A DNA stretch of 45,304 bases from Bacteroidales bacterium (GTDB taxonomy: Bacteria; Bacteroidota; Bacteroidia; Bacteroidales; NBLH01). The stretch spans positions 1-45,304 of the forward strand of contig JAFGWC010000070.1 in the NCBI GenBank assembly GCA_016937695.1. The letters run 5' to 3'. The number at the start of each line of letters is the position of its first letter. Position 1 is the stretch's first letter. Below the pieces are notes generated by a model that did not search any database, was not told the origin of the DNA, and saw only the letters and a list, made by a program, of their open reading frames with translations. The position numbers and the translations under genes were made by a program. Of the stretch, positions 1 to 7,768 are shown piece after piece.

Positions 1-24
1 GTTTTTTTAACAATAATGGTAATA

Positions 25-681
25 TTAATCCATATCATTAATCATTTTGTCTATTTCATCTTTAAAAGCTAATGAATTATCAAAATTACTATCATCAGAA
101 AATTGATTAGTTAGTTTTTCCAATTGATTTAAATATTCTTCTTTTTGTTCAATATCTTCTTTTAAATCCTCAAGTTTGTATGTTTCTGTCATTGCTTTTG
201 ATATGCCTGATGAATCATTATCTAAAGATTTTAATCTTTCTTCATGTTCTTGCATATTATTAGTTCTATCTTCAACTTTTTGAGCATTTTTCAATTTCTC
301 TTTAGTTTTTTGATATTCAAGCTCTATTTTTTCATACAATTTAAGTTTTGACTCTCTTAGTTGTATTTGATTCAAATATCCCGTAACAATATTATCGCAC
401 TTTTCAACAATTTCAAGTTCTAATTTTTCAGAAAATTTTGTTTTAATGCTTTCATACTCAGCTAAAGCTGTTTCTGCATATTGTTTTCTGTAATAAGTTA
501 GTTTGGCATTTGGGAAGAAAGCACTGTATGTATCAATTATTGCATCTGCAGCCCAATTATTAATGTCTTTTATCTCCTTCTGAGCTATTCTTCTATCTTC
601 TTTTGCTTTTAAAAGAGCCATATTTACTCTTTCCTCTAAGCTTATTTCTTTGTCATTTTTTTTAAAAATATTCCAACCCAT
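25..681 (-). CDS. Coiled-coil protein of unknown function
   Basis: A 218-residue, highly charged soluble protein with no signal peptide or membrane segment. It starts MGWNIFKKND, and roughly residues 65-200 are Lys/Glu-rich heptad-like helix, so it is probably an elongated coiled coil. It superficially resembles PspA/IM30-type helical proteins (a PspA homologue lies at 29149-29871), but the N-terminus does not match that family and I do not assign it. The acidic C-terminus ends in a run of Asp, Ile and Met. A CAAAAGTA sequence at 781-788, which reads TACTTTTG on the coding strand, could be its -7 box but lies about 100 bases before the start. The gene stands alone; the next gene (876-1625) is on the same strand upstream. 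Function unknown. Confidence 0.75.
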   Translation of the reverse strand: MGWNIFKKNDKEISLEERVNMALLKAKEDRRIAQKEIKDINNWAADAIIDTYSAFFPNAKLTYYRKQYAETALAEYESIKTKFSEKLELEIVEKCDNIVTGYLNQIQLRESKLKLYEKIELEYQKTKEKLKNAQKVEDRTNNMQEHEERLKSLDNDSSGISKAMTETYKLEDLKEDIEQKEEYLNQLEKLTNQFSDDSNFDNSLAFKDEIDKMINDMD

Positions 682-875
682 AATAATGCTTTTTATGTAA
701 ATTTATGAATTTTAGATAAAAATAGCTAAAATGTTTAAATAAAAATATGCTGTTTTGATAAAACCGTTTATTTTATGTGACAAAAGTACAATTTTAGAAT
801 ATGAGAATAAATTAATAAATCTAAGTTATTGCTAAAAAGAATTACATCAAAAGAAAATCTATTATGAATAATAAT

Positions 876-1625
876 TTACTTATTATTCATAAACAATTGA
901 TTTTCAATATGCTTAAGGAACATTTCAGAAAACAACATATTATCCTTTTTTGTATATCTGTTATCAGTAAATATTTGAGCCAGATTTTCTTTCTGATTAA
1001 TTTTTAAAAGTTCTTTTGTTGATTCCAAATCTTCTTTTTCAGCATATATTTCATTAATTTGTTCATCAGAATAATTATTATATTTTTCATAATGTATGAT
1101 ACCTTTTAAAGGAAGGCGGTCTGTTAATTCTGGTTCTTCATCAGGGTAACCTAAAACCAAAGTTGTAACCGGAACAACATTTTCAGGTAAATCAAGTATG
1201 TTTTTAATTTTATCAGCCATATAAGTAGTTGTGCCTAAATAACATACGCCAAGTTTAAAGTCTTCGGCAGCAACAGCAACATTTTGAGCAGCAAGTAATG
1301 CATCAATTGAAGCGGTATAAAAAGAAAGAAAATTATCGTAACCCGGATTTGCATTTCTTAATTTACACCATTTATTAAAGCGGTTAAAATCTGCACAAAA
1401 TGTTAATATAATTGGTGCTTGTTTTACCATATCTTGTTTAAAATGTGCTTCCCAAAGTTGATTTTTAATCTCATTATCTTTTGTTACTATAATACTATAA
1501 ACCTGCATATTCCCAGTTGTAGAAGCTCTTGAGCCTGCTTCAAGAATTTGATTTAAAGTATTGTCATCTATTTTATTTGTTTTATATTTTCTTATGGATT
1601 TATGATTTAATAAAGTTTGTAACAT
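876..1625 (-). CDS. NADPH-dependent nitroreductase family oxidoreductase (NfsA/FRP-like)
   Basis: An FMN-dependent nitroreductase-superfamily enzyme, 249 residues, cytoplasmic. The N-terminal HKSIRKYKTNKI stretch is the usual flavin-phosphate-binding Arg motif, followed by EAGSRASTTGNMQVYS, the second FMN-contact segment. The central region (about 105-160, ALLAAQNVAVAAEDFKLGVCYLG) matches the dimer/flavin helix of the NfsA/FRP branch, and VVPVTTLVLGYPDEEPELTDRLPL is the typical post-core strand and extension. Length fits NfsA-like proteins (about 240-250) better than the short nitroreductases such as the one at 43577-44164. Members reduce quinones, nitroaromatics or flavins with NADPH; the natural substrate cannot be told. 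It is monocistronic by layout: about 200 bases separate it from the coiled-coil gene downstream, and about 300 bases lie upstream. Confidence 0.9.
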   Translation of the reverse strand: MLQTLLNHKSIRKYKTNKIDDNTLNQILEAGSRASTTGNMQVYSIIVTKDNEIKNQLWEAHFKQDMVKQAPIILTFCADFNRFNKWCKLRNANPGYDNFLSFYTASIDALLAAQNVAVAAEDFKLGVCYLGTTTYMADKIKNILDLPENVVPVTTLVLGYPDEEPELTDRLPLKGIIHYEKYNNYSDEQINEIYAEKEDLESTKELLKINQKENLAQIFTDNRYTKKDNMLFSEMFLKHIENQLFMNNK

Positions 1626-1927
1626 ATCATTATATTTTATATTTTTAAAAAGAAATATTGGCAGTAAAGTTAAAATAATTTAAAAAAATTATTGATAATA
1701 ATATTGTATTAATTTAAAATAAAATCTAAATACATAAGCTAAAATATTGAATATTAATAATTAATGCATTTTTTTACAATTATTTTTTTTTAGTTTAAGC
1801 AATAAAATGCATGATATTTGGGTTAAATTAAAAAATATATTAGTATTGTTTTATTCTTTATTATCTATATTTGCTTTTATTTTATTTGATTATTACAATC
1901 ATATCTTAAAAATTAAATTATTTACAT
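1626..1927. other. Intergenic region between divergent genes, no gene seen
   Basis: About 300 very AT-rich bases between the nitroreductase start (read leftward) and the small lipoprotein gene (read rightward). It should hold both promoters, but no convincing TAnnTTTG box was found on either strand. An open frame that begins at 1807 runs through its end into the lipoprotein gene in another frame and is judged spurious. Confidence 0.5.
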
Positions 1928-2068
1928 ATGAAAAAAAAGGTTTATTTAGTAATTGTTGTTTTAAGCTTAGTAGCATTTATGAGTTCATGCAGAGGTTTTA
2001 AAAATGCACCTCCTTGTCCTGCGTATTCAATGACGGAAATGCCTGCTAATCAATCTGTAGCGAATTAA
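1928..2068 (+). CDS. Small lipoprotein, 46 residues
   Basis: A short ORF that starts MKKKVYLVIVVLSLVAFMSS and has a textbook lipoprotein signal: three Lys, a hydrophobic stretch of about 14 residues, then F-M-S-S-C with the lipid-modified Cys at residue 22. The mature part is only 25 residues and contains NAPPCPAYS, then ends with TEMPANQSVAN. The arrangement Cys-short linker-PPCPAY is one I associate with tiny Bacteroidota lipoproteins (recollection, not searched). The stop TAA is at 2066-2068. It precedes the barrel-protein gene at 2137 on the same strand with a 68-base gap, so the two may be co-transcribed. Function unknown; it would sit in the inner leaflet of the outer membrane or be surface-exposed. 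Confidence 0.75.
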   Translation: MKKKVYLVIVVLSLVAFMSSCRGFKNAPPCPAYSMTEMPANQSVAN

Positions 2069-2136
2069 AAATTACATTATTTGTTTTATTTATAAATCCT
2101 TTCTTTTTTTGTAGTATTACTTTACTTATCAAAAGA

Positions 2137-2994
2137 ATGAAACAGTCAGCGGCTGATTTAATATTGAAAAACTCAAATTTATTATTAGTTTATAGATTAA
2201 TATTTAGTAAAATAAATAAGACTAATCTTATAGGAAAATCAATATTCCTTATCGTAATTAGCTTATTTTATACTCTTAATATATTTTCTCAAGGTGAAAT
2301 TGATGATGAAAAAAAAATATTTTTTCGAAATGAAAAAACCTGGGGAATTAATGTTTATACAAATGGATATGGAGCAAATTATCGTTTTGCAAAAAGGATA
2401 AACGGCTTTAAAAAATCTTTGTATGAAATTGATTTTAATTATTTAAAACATCCCAAAGAGATTAAGATTTCCAACAATTATTATAATGTAAATAGGTTTG
2501 TTTTTGGTAAAATAAATCATGCATATGAATTAACTGCTTCGTATGGACGACAAAGAGAAATTTTTACTAAAATGGATAAAGGTGGAGTTTCTGTTCGGTA
2601 TTTTTATAATGCAGGACCATCATTGATTTTTCTTAAACCAATATATTACGAAGTAGCTTATGAGAATGGCGTAAAAGATGAAAAATTTGACATTAATACT
2701 TATCAAATAATTTTAGGGAAATCTTCATATTTTATTGGTTTTGATGAAATGGGATTTAATGCGGGCGCTTTTGCCAGAGCAGGTTTTAGTTTTGAGTTTA
2801 GCCGAAAAGATAATAAAATAACCGCTTTAGAAATTGGTGGTACTGCTAAAGCTTTTTTAAAAGAAGTTGAAATAATGGCTACATCTAATAGTCAGTTTTT
2901 CTTTTCGATATTTTTAAGTTATCGTTTTGGAAAAGTTGTAAGAGGCGCAAGAATGAAAAACGTTGGCGAAGAAGCAGAAGAAGATATATTTTAA
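2137..2994 (+). CDS. Predicted outer-membrane beta-barrel protein
   Basis: A 285-residue protein. Residues about 30-52 form a hydrophobic export segment ending in NIFSQ, an N-terminal signal preceded by an unusually long 30-residue lead. The true start may therefore be internal, but no better Met lies close to the hydrophobic stretch. The mature part is rich in alternating aromatic strands (WGINVYTNGYGANYRF, YELTASYGRQREIF, FNAGAFARAGFSFEFS, FFFSIFLSYRFGK), typical of 8-12-stranded outer-membrane barrels in Bacteroidota. The acidic tail GEEAEEDIF ends it. It follows the 46-residue lipoprotein and is followed directly by a strong terminator. It could be an assembly, porin or scaffold-type envelope protein; no family was recognised with certainty. 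Confidence 0.8.
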   Translation: MKQSAADLILKNSNLLLVYRLIFSKINKTNLIGKSIFLIVISLFYTLNIFSQGEIDDEKKIFFRNEKTWGINVYTNGYGANYRFAKRINGFKKSLYEIDFNYLKHPKEIKISNNYYNVNRFVFGKINHAYELTASYGRQREIFTKMDKGGVSVRYFYNAGPSLIFLKPIYYEVAYENGVKDEKFDINTYQIILGKSSYFIGFDEMGFNAGAFARAGFSFEFSRKDNKITALEIGGTAKAFLKEVEIMATSNSQFFFSIFLSYRFGKVVRGARMKNVGEEAEEDIF

Positions 2995-2998
2995 TTAT

Positions 2999-3046
2999 AA
3001 AAAAAGACAGATGCAAAAACAATGTTTTTACTTCTGTCTTTTTTTG
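2999..3046. terminator. Bidirectional intrinsic terminator
   Basis: Arms AAAAAGACAGA (3001-3011) and TCTGTCTTTTT (3033 onward) pair, with further GTAAAAAC/GTTTTTAC-like pairing inside, and A- and T-runs flank both sides. It lies between the convergent barrel gene (+) and ppnP (-), so it can stop transcription from both. Confidence 0.85.
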
Positions 3047-3116
3047 TGTTTAAATTAGCCTTTAAATTAAAAACAAAGCCTTAAACAAGTTTACCAACAA
3101 TTTGATTATCAGCACA

Positions 3117-3398
3117 TTATTTATATAGACATAAATAAGCTGTAGGTTCTTCAACTTTTAATTGAAATTTATTGTTTTTTTCTATTTCAAAAGTTTCACC
3201 TGTTTTAAAAGTTTCCCATTTATTGCTTTCAGGTAATTTAACAATTAACTTTCCCGAAATCACTTTCATTAATTCATAAGTAGATGTTCCAAATTCATAT
3301 TCGCCAGGAAGCATAATGCCTGCAGATTGAACTCCAACTGTATTTTCAAATGATAATGATTTTACATTTCCGTCAAAATATTCGTTTACTTTAATCAT
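3117..3398 (-). CDS. ppnP: Pyrimidine/purine nucleoside phosphorylase PpnP
   Basis: A 93-residue single-domain cupin of the DUF1255/YaiE family. Known members phosphorolyse diverse nucleosides to the base and (deoxy)ribose-1-phosphate. Recognisable segments are MIKVNEYFDGNVKSLSF at the start, SAGIMLPGEYEFGT, then the cupin strand pair YELMKVISGKLIVKLP and the end EEPTAYLCLYK; length is exactly that of the family. It lies 52 bases downstream of fabD (from fabD stop to this start) on the same strand, so it is probably co-transcribed with it. The shared terminator at 2999-3046 lies about 70 bases past its stop. Cytoplasmic. Confidence 0.92.
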   Translation of the reverse strand: MIKVNEYFDGNVKSLSFENTVGVQSAGIMLPGEYEFGTSTYELMKVISGKLIVKLPESNKWETFKTGETFEIEKNNKFQLKVEEPTAYLCLYK

Positions 3399-3450
3399 GG
3401 CTTAAAATATTTATGAGTTATTATTATTGATTTAACTTTCTAACTTTTAA

Positions 3451-4326
3451 CTAAGCACTTTTAGTCGGCATATTTCTATCAACTTTTTTTATTAAGCCTC
3501 GAAGCACTTTTCCCGGACCAACTTCAGTAAAATTATCAGCACCGTCTTTTATCATGTTTTGAACAATTTCTGTCCATCTAACAGGTGCAGTTAATTGCGA
3601 AATAAGGTTTTTCTTTATTTCATCAGGATTTGTAACTGCCTGTGCATTAACATTTTGATAAACAGGACATATTGGTTTATTGAAATTTGTTGAATTAATA
3701 GCTTCAGCAAGTTCAACTTTTGCAGGTTCCATTAATGGCGAATGAAAAGCACCTCCAACATTAAGTTTAATTGCTCTTTTGGCGCCAACATTTGTTAACA
3801 GTTCAATTGCTTTATCTATTCCTGCAACATCTCCTGAAATTACTATTTGACCAGGTGAGTTATAATTTGCAGGCACAACAATTCCATCAACTTTATTGCA
3901 TAATTCGGCCACTGTAGCATCTTCCATTCCTAAAATTGCAGCCATTGTAGATGGTGTTAATTCACATGCTTTTTGCATTGCCATTGCTCTTTTTGATACT
4001 AAAACCAAAGCATCTTCAAAAAATAAAGCTTCATTTGCTACTAAAGCTGAAAACTCACCAAGCGAGTGACCTGCAACCATATCGGGTTTAAAATTATTAC
4101 CTAATGTTTTTGCTAAAATTACAGAATGCAAGAAAATTGCAGGTTGTGTTACATTTGTTTGCTTTAAATCTTCTTCTGTACCATTAAACATTATATCGGT
4201 TATGCGAAAACCTAAAATTTCGTTTGCTTTTTCGAATAAATCTTTTGCAAGCTCAGAGTTTTCGTATAATTCTTTGCCCATTCCAACAAATTGGGCACCT
4301 TGTCCTGGAAATACATATGCGTTCAT
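3451..4326 (-). CDS. fabD: Malonyl-CoA:ACP transacylase FabD
   Basis: Transfers malonyl groups from CoA to acyl carrier protein for type II fatty-acid synthesis. With the ATG at 4324-4326 it is 291 residues. The fold signature is complete: PGQGAQ at 7-12, the nucleophile in GHSLGE (Ser88), Arg113, and His195 in GGAFHSP, matching the Ser/Arg/His set of known FabD. A slightly longer frame could begin at a TTG at 4342-4344, but that would overlap the predicted -7 box, and the ATG start MNAYVFPGQG is standard for the family. It is not in a fab cluster here; the downstream neighbour is ppnP. A strong promoter lies immediately upstream. Confidence 0.97.
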   Translation of the reverse strand: MNAYVFPGQGAQFVGMGKELYENSELAKDLFEKANEILGFRITDIMFNGTEEDLKQTNVTQPAIFLHSVILAKTLGNNFKPDMVAGHSLGEFSALVANEALFFEDALVLVSKRAMAMQKACELTPSTMAAILGMEDATVAELCNKVDGIVVPANYNSPGQIVISGDVAGIDKAIELLTNVGAKRAIKLNVGGAFHSPLMEPAKVELAEAINSTNFNKPICPVYQNVNAQAVTNPDEIKKNLISQLTAPVRWTEIVQNMIKDGADNFTEVGPGKVLRGLIKKVDRNMPTKSA

Positions 4327-4341
4327 GTTTAGTTTTTTTGG

Positions 4342-4371
4342 CAAAGATATAACACAAGCAAAAATTACAAA
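4342..4371 (-). promoter_or_regulatory. fabD promoter (-33 TTTG / -7 TATCTTTG)
   Basis: On the minus strand TTTG (4371-4368), an 18-base spacer and TATCTTTG (4349-4342) fit the Bacteroidota primary-sigma consensus TTTG-N(17-23)-TAnnTTTG. The -7 box ends only 15 bases before the ATG, so the transcript should have a very short leader. Confidence 0.75.
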
Positions 4372-4462
4372 GAAAATGGATGTAATTTTTATTAATTAAT
4401 TTAGGATTAGTACTTTTTTATCTTTCTGTATTGACTTTTGCATAATTTTTTTTGCCATTTTC

Positions 4463-4481
4463 CTTTTGTCTTTTATCTTTA
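4463..4481 (+). repeat. 19-base dispersed repeat, copy 1
   Basis: The 19-mer CTTTTGTCTTTTATCTTTA occurs here, 19 bases before the membrane-protein gene at 4501. It recurs exactly at 35513-35531 just before rpe. The two genes are unrelated, so this is a leader or intergenic repeat, not a conserved coding element. Confidence 0.6.
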
Positions 4482-4500
4482 GACTTTTATAAATTATTTT

Positions 4501-5157
4501 ATGCAACATCAGATTTTTATTTTTTTTAATTTAAAATTAATTGAACCAGGAGCATTTATAACAGATGTATTTATTGCAATTGCAGGTTTAATCTTTTACA
4601 TTAAAATTAAAAAATTAGCTCCCATTGAAAAAGAATATCTGTATTTCAGATATTTTTTCCTTTTTATGGGTATATCAACACTTGTGGCAGCTTTTGCTCA
4701 TCTTTTTTATTTGTATGCCGGAAAAAACCTGCATTTAATTGCTTGGGTTTTTACTGCATTATCTACATATTTTTTTGATAGAGCTGTTTTAATTAATTGG
4801 AAAAACAAAATTGTAAAAAACACTATTTGGCATTTTATCAACATTCAATTTCTAGTCTTTTTAGTTTTAATTTCTTGGTATAAAAATTTTGATATTGTAA
4901 CAGCAAATACAGTTTTATCGCTTTTAATAATAGCTGTTCCAATTTTATTTGTATTATTTTTTAAACAAAATCAGAAAGGTAATATACTGATAATCACAGG
5001 AATACTTTCATCTGCAATTCCGGCATTAATATTTAAATCGCCATATAAATTTATGAATTTTTTAACTGCAAAAGATATTAGCCATTTAATAATTGCGGTT
5101 TGTTTATTTTATATTTATTTGGGAATCAAAAGGAATTATGAAATAGAAAAACAATAA
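4501..5157 (+). CDS. Seven-helix membrane protein of unknown function
   Basis: 218 residues, almost entirely hydrophobic, with about seven predicted membrane helices: about 17-34, 48-70, 76-92, 110-125, 135-151, 157-172 and 188-205. The N-terminal EPGAFITDVFIAIAGL fits an EP..TD motif that I associate with an unnamed Bacteroidota 7TM family (DUF6962-like); this is recollection, not a search. Conserved-looking His67 (AAFAHLFY) and His190 (DISHLI) sit in helices. No enzyme signature was found. It is preceded by one of the two 19-base repeats and stands alone between fabD (divergent) and the metallophosphatase (convergent, 9-base gap). Confidence 0.8.
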   Translation: MQHQIFIFFNLKLIEPGAFITDVFIAIAGLIFYIKIKKLAPIEKEYLYFRYFFLFMGISTLVAAFAHLFYLYAGKNLHLIAWVFTALSTYFFDRAVLINWKNKIVKNTIWHFINIQFLVFLVLISWYKNFDIVTANTVLSLLIIAVPILFVLFFKQNQKGNILIITGILSSAIPALIFKSPYKFMNFLTAKDISHLIIAVCLFYIYLGIKRNYEIEKQ

Positions 5158-5166
5158 TGTATTAAA

Positions 5167-5922
5167 TTATATCAAAATTGTATTTGCATTTTTCTTTTCA
5201 AACTCAATATTTTTCTGTATTGTTAATTCAAAAGTATCAAGGTTTAAAGCGCATAAACTTCCCATCTGCAAATAATTATATAATTTATGGTTTCGGATAT
5301 AATTTACTCCATTATCTAGGCAAATTACTTTCTTTTTTTTTCTTATCATACATTTTATATCGCCTATTTCAGTTGGTTGATGTCCATGAACTAATGTCTT
5401 GTTTTTAAGAGTTTTAGCATTGTAATCAAATTTTCTTTTCCAAAGCATTGAGCTTTTATCTTTAAAAGGTTTTTCGATATTATAATTAAAATTTGCATGC
5501 ACTAAAAAGAAATTATCTAATTCGTAATAAAATGGAAGGCTTTTAATAAAATCTTTATACTTAGTGTGTAATTTTCCTTGATTTAATAAATTAGGACTTT
5601 TTCTTACAAGCCATTTAAGAATTTTTTTGCTTTCATTTTCCGAAGTGTAAATAAGTGTTTCTTCATGATTACCTCTAAGTGGATAAATTAAATATCCTTT
5701 TTTTATAAGTTTTAAAATATAATCTAAAGTTTTTTTACTGTGCGGTCCTTTGTCAATAATATCACCCAAAATAAATAACTGGTCATTTTTTTTCAAGCTT
5801 AACTGATTCTCAATCAATTCTTTAAATGTATAATAGCAAGCATGAATATCTCCAACTGCAAATCTTCTCCCTTTGTATGGATTTGAAATTTTAATTTTAT
5901 TATAATAATTTTTTGTTGTCAT
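5167..5922 (-). CDS. Calcineurin-like metallophosphatase (PrpA/ApaH-like Ser/Thr phosphatase)
   Basis: A 251-residue cytoplasmic phosphoesterase with every metal motif of the PPP-like branch: GDIHA (Asp25, His27), GDIIDKGP (Asp54, Asp57), GNHE (Asn85, His86), VHANF (His142) and HGH (His179/His181). These bind two metals and act on phosphoprotein or dinucleoside polyphosphate. The length and absence of a membrane segment fit bacterial PrpA/PphA-type proteins or diadenosine tetraphosphatase relatives; the substrate cannot be decided from sequence. It starts 35 bases after the Dabb gene stop on the same strand and is probably in an operon with it. Confidence 0.9.
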   Translation of the reverse strand: MTTKNYYNKIKISNPYKGRRFAVGDIHACYYTFKELIENQLSLKKNDQLFILGDIIDKGPHSKKTLDYILKLIKKGYLIYPLRGNHEETLIYTSENESKKILKWLVRKSPNLLNQGKLHTKYKDFIKSLPFYYELDNFFLVHANFNYNIEKPFKDKSSMLWKRKFDYNAKTLKNKTLVHGHQPTEIGDIKCMIRKKKKVICLDNGVNYIRNHKLYNYLQMGSLCALNLDTFELTIQKNIEFEKKNANTILI

Positions 5923-5957
5923 TTTATTTATTACAATGAAAAATTAAGATTGTAGAA

Positions 5958-6251
5958 CTACTTTTCAAAATCAACAACAGCAGTTTTTTCTGCATGAGTT
6001 TTTATAATATCTAAAACTTTTTGATGCTCAGGATTAACTCTATATTCTTCAAGAGTATCAAAATTATCAAAGCGCGAAATTAAAACAATATCGTATGCTG
6101 TTGGCGATTTACTTAAATTAAGTCCAACTTGGTAATATTTTATTTCTTTAATCAAATTTGGTAAATTTTCTAAGCTTTGTTTTATTAAATTAGAAATTTC
6201 AATTTTATTTGAATTTTCTTTTATTTTTATCATTACAATATGCTCAATCAT
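5958..6251 (-). CDS. Dabb (stress-responsive alpha/beta-barrel) family protein
   Basis: 97 residues. The N-terminus MIEHIVMIKIKENSN and the core LPNLIKEIKYYQVGLNLSKSPTAYDIVLISRFDNFDTLEEYRVNPEHQ have the standard Dabb layout: a His in the first strand, a G-x-N middle strand, a Y/F-D-L-x-L-x-x-x-F strand and an Y-x-x-x-P-x-H-Q motif. Domains of this ferredoxin-like dimer family bind small molecules or act as cyclases in other organisms; the bacterial members are mostly uncharacterised. It is upstream of, and probably co-transcribed with, the metallophosphatase gene. Confidence 0.88.
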   Translation of the reverse strand: MIEHIVMIKIKENSNKIEISNLIKQSLENLPNLIKEIKYYQVGLNLSKSPTAYDIVLISRFDNFDTLEEYRVNPEHQKVLDIIKTHAEKTAVVDFEK

Positions 6252-6354
6252 TCTTGTTTTTTATATATTTGAAAATTAATAATTGGCGCTAATATAATAA
6301 AAAACGCATCAAGAAATATATCTGAAATAAATTTAATTAATTAAAAAATTTAAA

Positions 6355-6975
6355 ATGCTTGTAATAGGAATTGCCGGTGGAACAGGTTCCGGAAAAACAA
6401 CTGTAGTAAAAAAAATCATCGAAAATTTCCCGAATGAAGAAGTAGCAGTTTTATCACAAGACTCTTATTATAAGGACAATAGCCATTTACCACTTGAAGA
6501 AAGACAAGAAATAAACTTTGACCACCCTCAAGCCCTTGAATTTGAATTAATAGTGGAACACATTAAACTTTTAAAAGAAGGAAAGAGCATTGAAGAACCA
6601 ATTTATTCATATTTAACCTGTACTCGTTCAAAAGAAACAATAACTGTGCTGCCAAAAAAAGTTGTTATTTTAGAAGGTATTTTGATATTAACAAATGAAG
6701 AATTGAGAGATTTATTTGATATAAAAGTTTTTGTTCATGCCGATGCAGACGATAGATTGAACAGAGTTATTAAAAGAGATATTATTGAAAGAGGAAGGTC
6801 TGTTAATAAAGTGCTTGAAAGATATGATAAATCAGTAAAACCAATGCATTTACAATTTATTGAACCATCTAAAAGATATGCAGATATAATTTTACCTGAA
6901 GGCGGACATAATACCGTTGCTATTGAAATTTTATGTTCAATTATTGAGAAAAATCTCAATAAATACAATAAATAA
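6355..6975 (+). CDS. udk: Uridine kinase
   Basis: Phosphorylates uridine and cytidine in pyrimidine salvage, cytoplasmic, 206 residues. The P-loop GGTGSGKT is at 8-15; SQDSYYKD and NFDHPQALEFEL follow as in Udk, with the substrate loop PIYSYLTCTRSKET, the Walker-B-like VVILEGILI, the lid R-x-x-R-D-I-I-E-R-G-R and the end RYADIILPEGGHNTVAIEIL. Length fits (about 205-215). It is divergent from the Dabb gene and 63 bases before the exonuclease gene on the same strand. Confidence 0.96.
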   Translation: MLVIGIAGGTGSGKTTVVKKIIENFPNEEVAVLSQDSYYKDNSHLPLEERQEINFDHPQALEFELIVEHIKLLKEGKSIEEPIYSYLTCTRSKETITVLPKKVVILEGILILTNEELRDLFDIKVFVHADADDRLNRVIKRDIIERGRSVNKVLERYDKSVKPMHLQFIEPSKRYADIILPEGGHNTVAIEILCSIIEKNLNKYNK

Positions 6976-7038
6976 AATACTAGTAAGTATCTGAATTTTA
7001 ATTGTTTAAATAAAAACTCATTTTAATAAAAATATATT

Positions 7039-7761
7039 ATGTTAGATGAAATTAAAGAAAACAATATACTTTTTTTAGATATTGAAACTGTACCAGAATA
7101 TCCTGTATTTGAAGAAATGCCTGAAAATTTAAAGGATTTATGGATAAAAAAAACAAAGTATTTTAGAGATGAAAACACTCCTGAAACAGAAAATTTTTAT
7201 GAGAGAGCAGGTATATTTGCTGAATTTGGCAAAATAATTTGTATTTCTGTTGGTTTTATAAGTAATTCAAAGCAAAAAAGAAAGCTTAGAATAAAATCAT
7301 TTTATAGCGATAATGAAACTGAATTACTTTCTGCTTTTATAAAATTATTAAACAGCTCATTTTACGATAAAGATCATTATTTATGTGCTCATAACGGAAA
7401 AGAATTTGATTTTCCATATATTGCAAGACGTATTTTGATTAATAATTTGAAATTACCCAAATTATTAAATATTGCAGGAAAAAAACCATGGGAAATTAAA
7501 CATTTAGATACTTTGGAATTATGGAAATTCGGTGATTATAAGCATTATACATCATTAAACATATTAACTGCTATTTTTAATATCCCTAGTCCAAAAGATG
7601 ATATAAATGGAAGCGATGTTGCCAAAGTTTATTGGGAAGAAAAAAATCTGGATAGAATTGTTACTTATTGCGAAAAAGACGTTGTCGCAATTGTTCAATT
7701 ATATCTTAAATATAGAGGTCAAGACTTAATTTTTAATGAAAATATAGAGTCTGTTAAATAG
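7039..7761 (+). CDS. PolB-like 3'-5' exonuclease (RNase H fold)
   Basis: A 240-residue stand-alone exonuclease of the family described as related to the proofreading domain of family B DNA polymerase (PF10108 type). The DEDDy residues are visible: Asp14 and Glu16 in FLDIETVPE, Asp124 in AHNGKEFDFPYIARR, and Y210-C-E-K-Asp214 near the C-terminus (YCEKDVVAIVQLYLKYRG). The insertion after the first motif (WIKKTKYFRDENTPETENFYERAGIFAEFGKIICISVGF) is typical of this Bacteroidota group. No polymerase domain is fused. It presumably degrades or trims DNA or RNA in repair, but the substrate is unknown. Confidence 0.9.
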   Translation: MLDEIKENNILFLDIETVPEYPVFEEMPENLKDLWIKKTKYFRDENTPETENFYERAGIFAEFGKIICISVGFISNSKQKRKLRIKSFYSDNETELLSAFIKLLNSSFYDKDHYLCAHNGKEFDFPYIARRILINNLKLPKLLNIAGKKPWEIKHLDTLELWKFGDYKHYTSLNILTAIFNIPSPKDDINGSDVAKVYWEEKNLDRIVTYCEKDVVAIVQLYLKYRGQDLIFNENIESVK

Positions 7762-7768
7762 TACTGAA

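Noticed and set aside
1807-2001. 64-codon hydrophobic open frame
   Set aside because: It overlaps the start of the lipoprotein gene in another frame, which has a clear lipobox, and its composition is AT-driven Phe/Ile/Leu/Tyr.
4202-4399. Open frame opposite the fabD start
   Set aside because: It lies antisense to a conserved housekeeping gene and covers its promoter; no recognisable product.
6735-6968. Open frame antisense to udk
   Set aside because: The udk protein is a full-length, motif-complete match; the antisense frame is chance.
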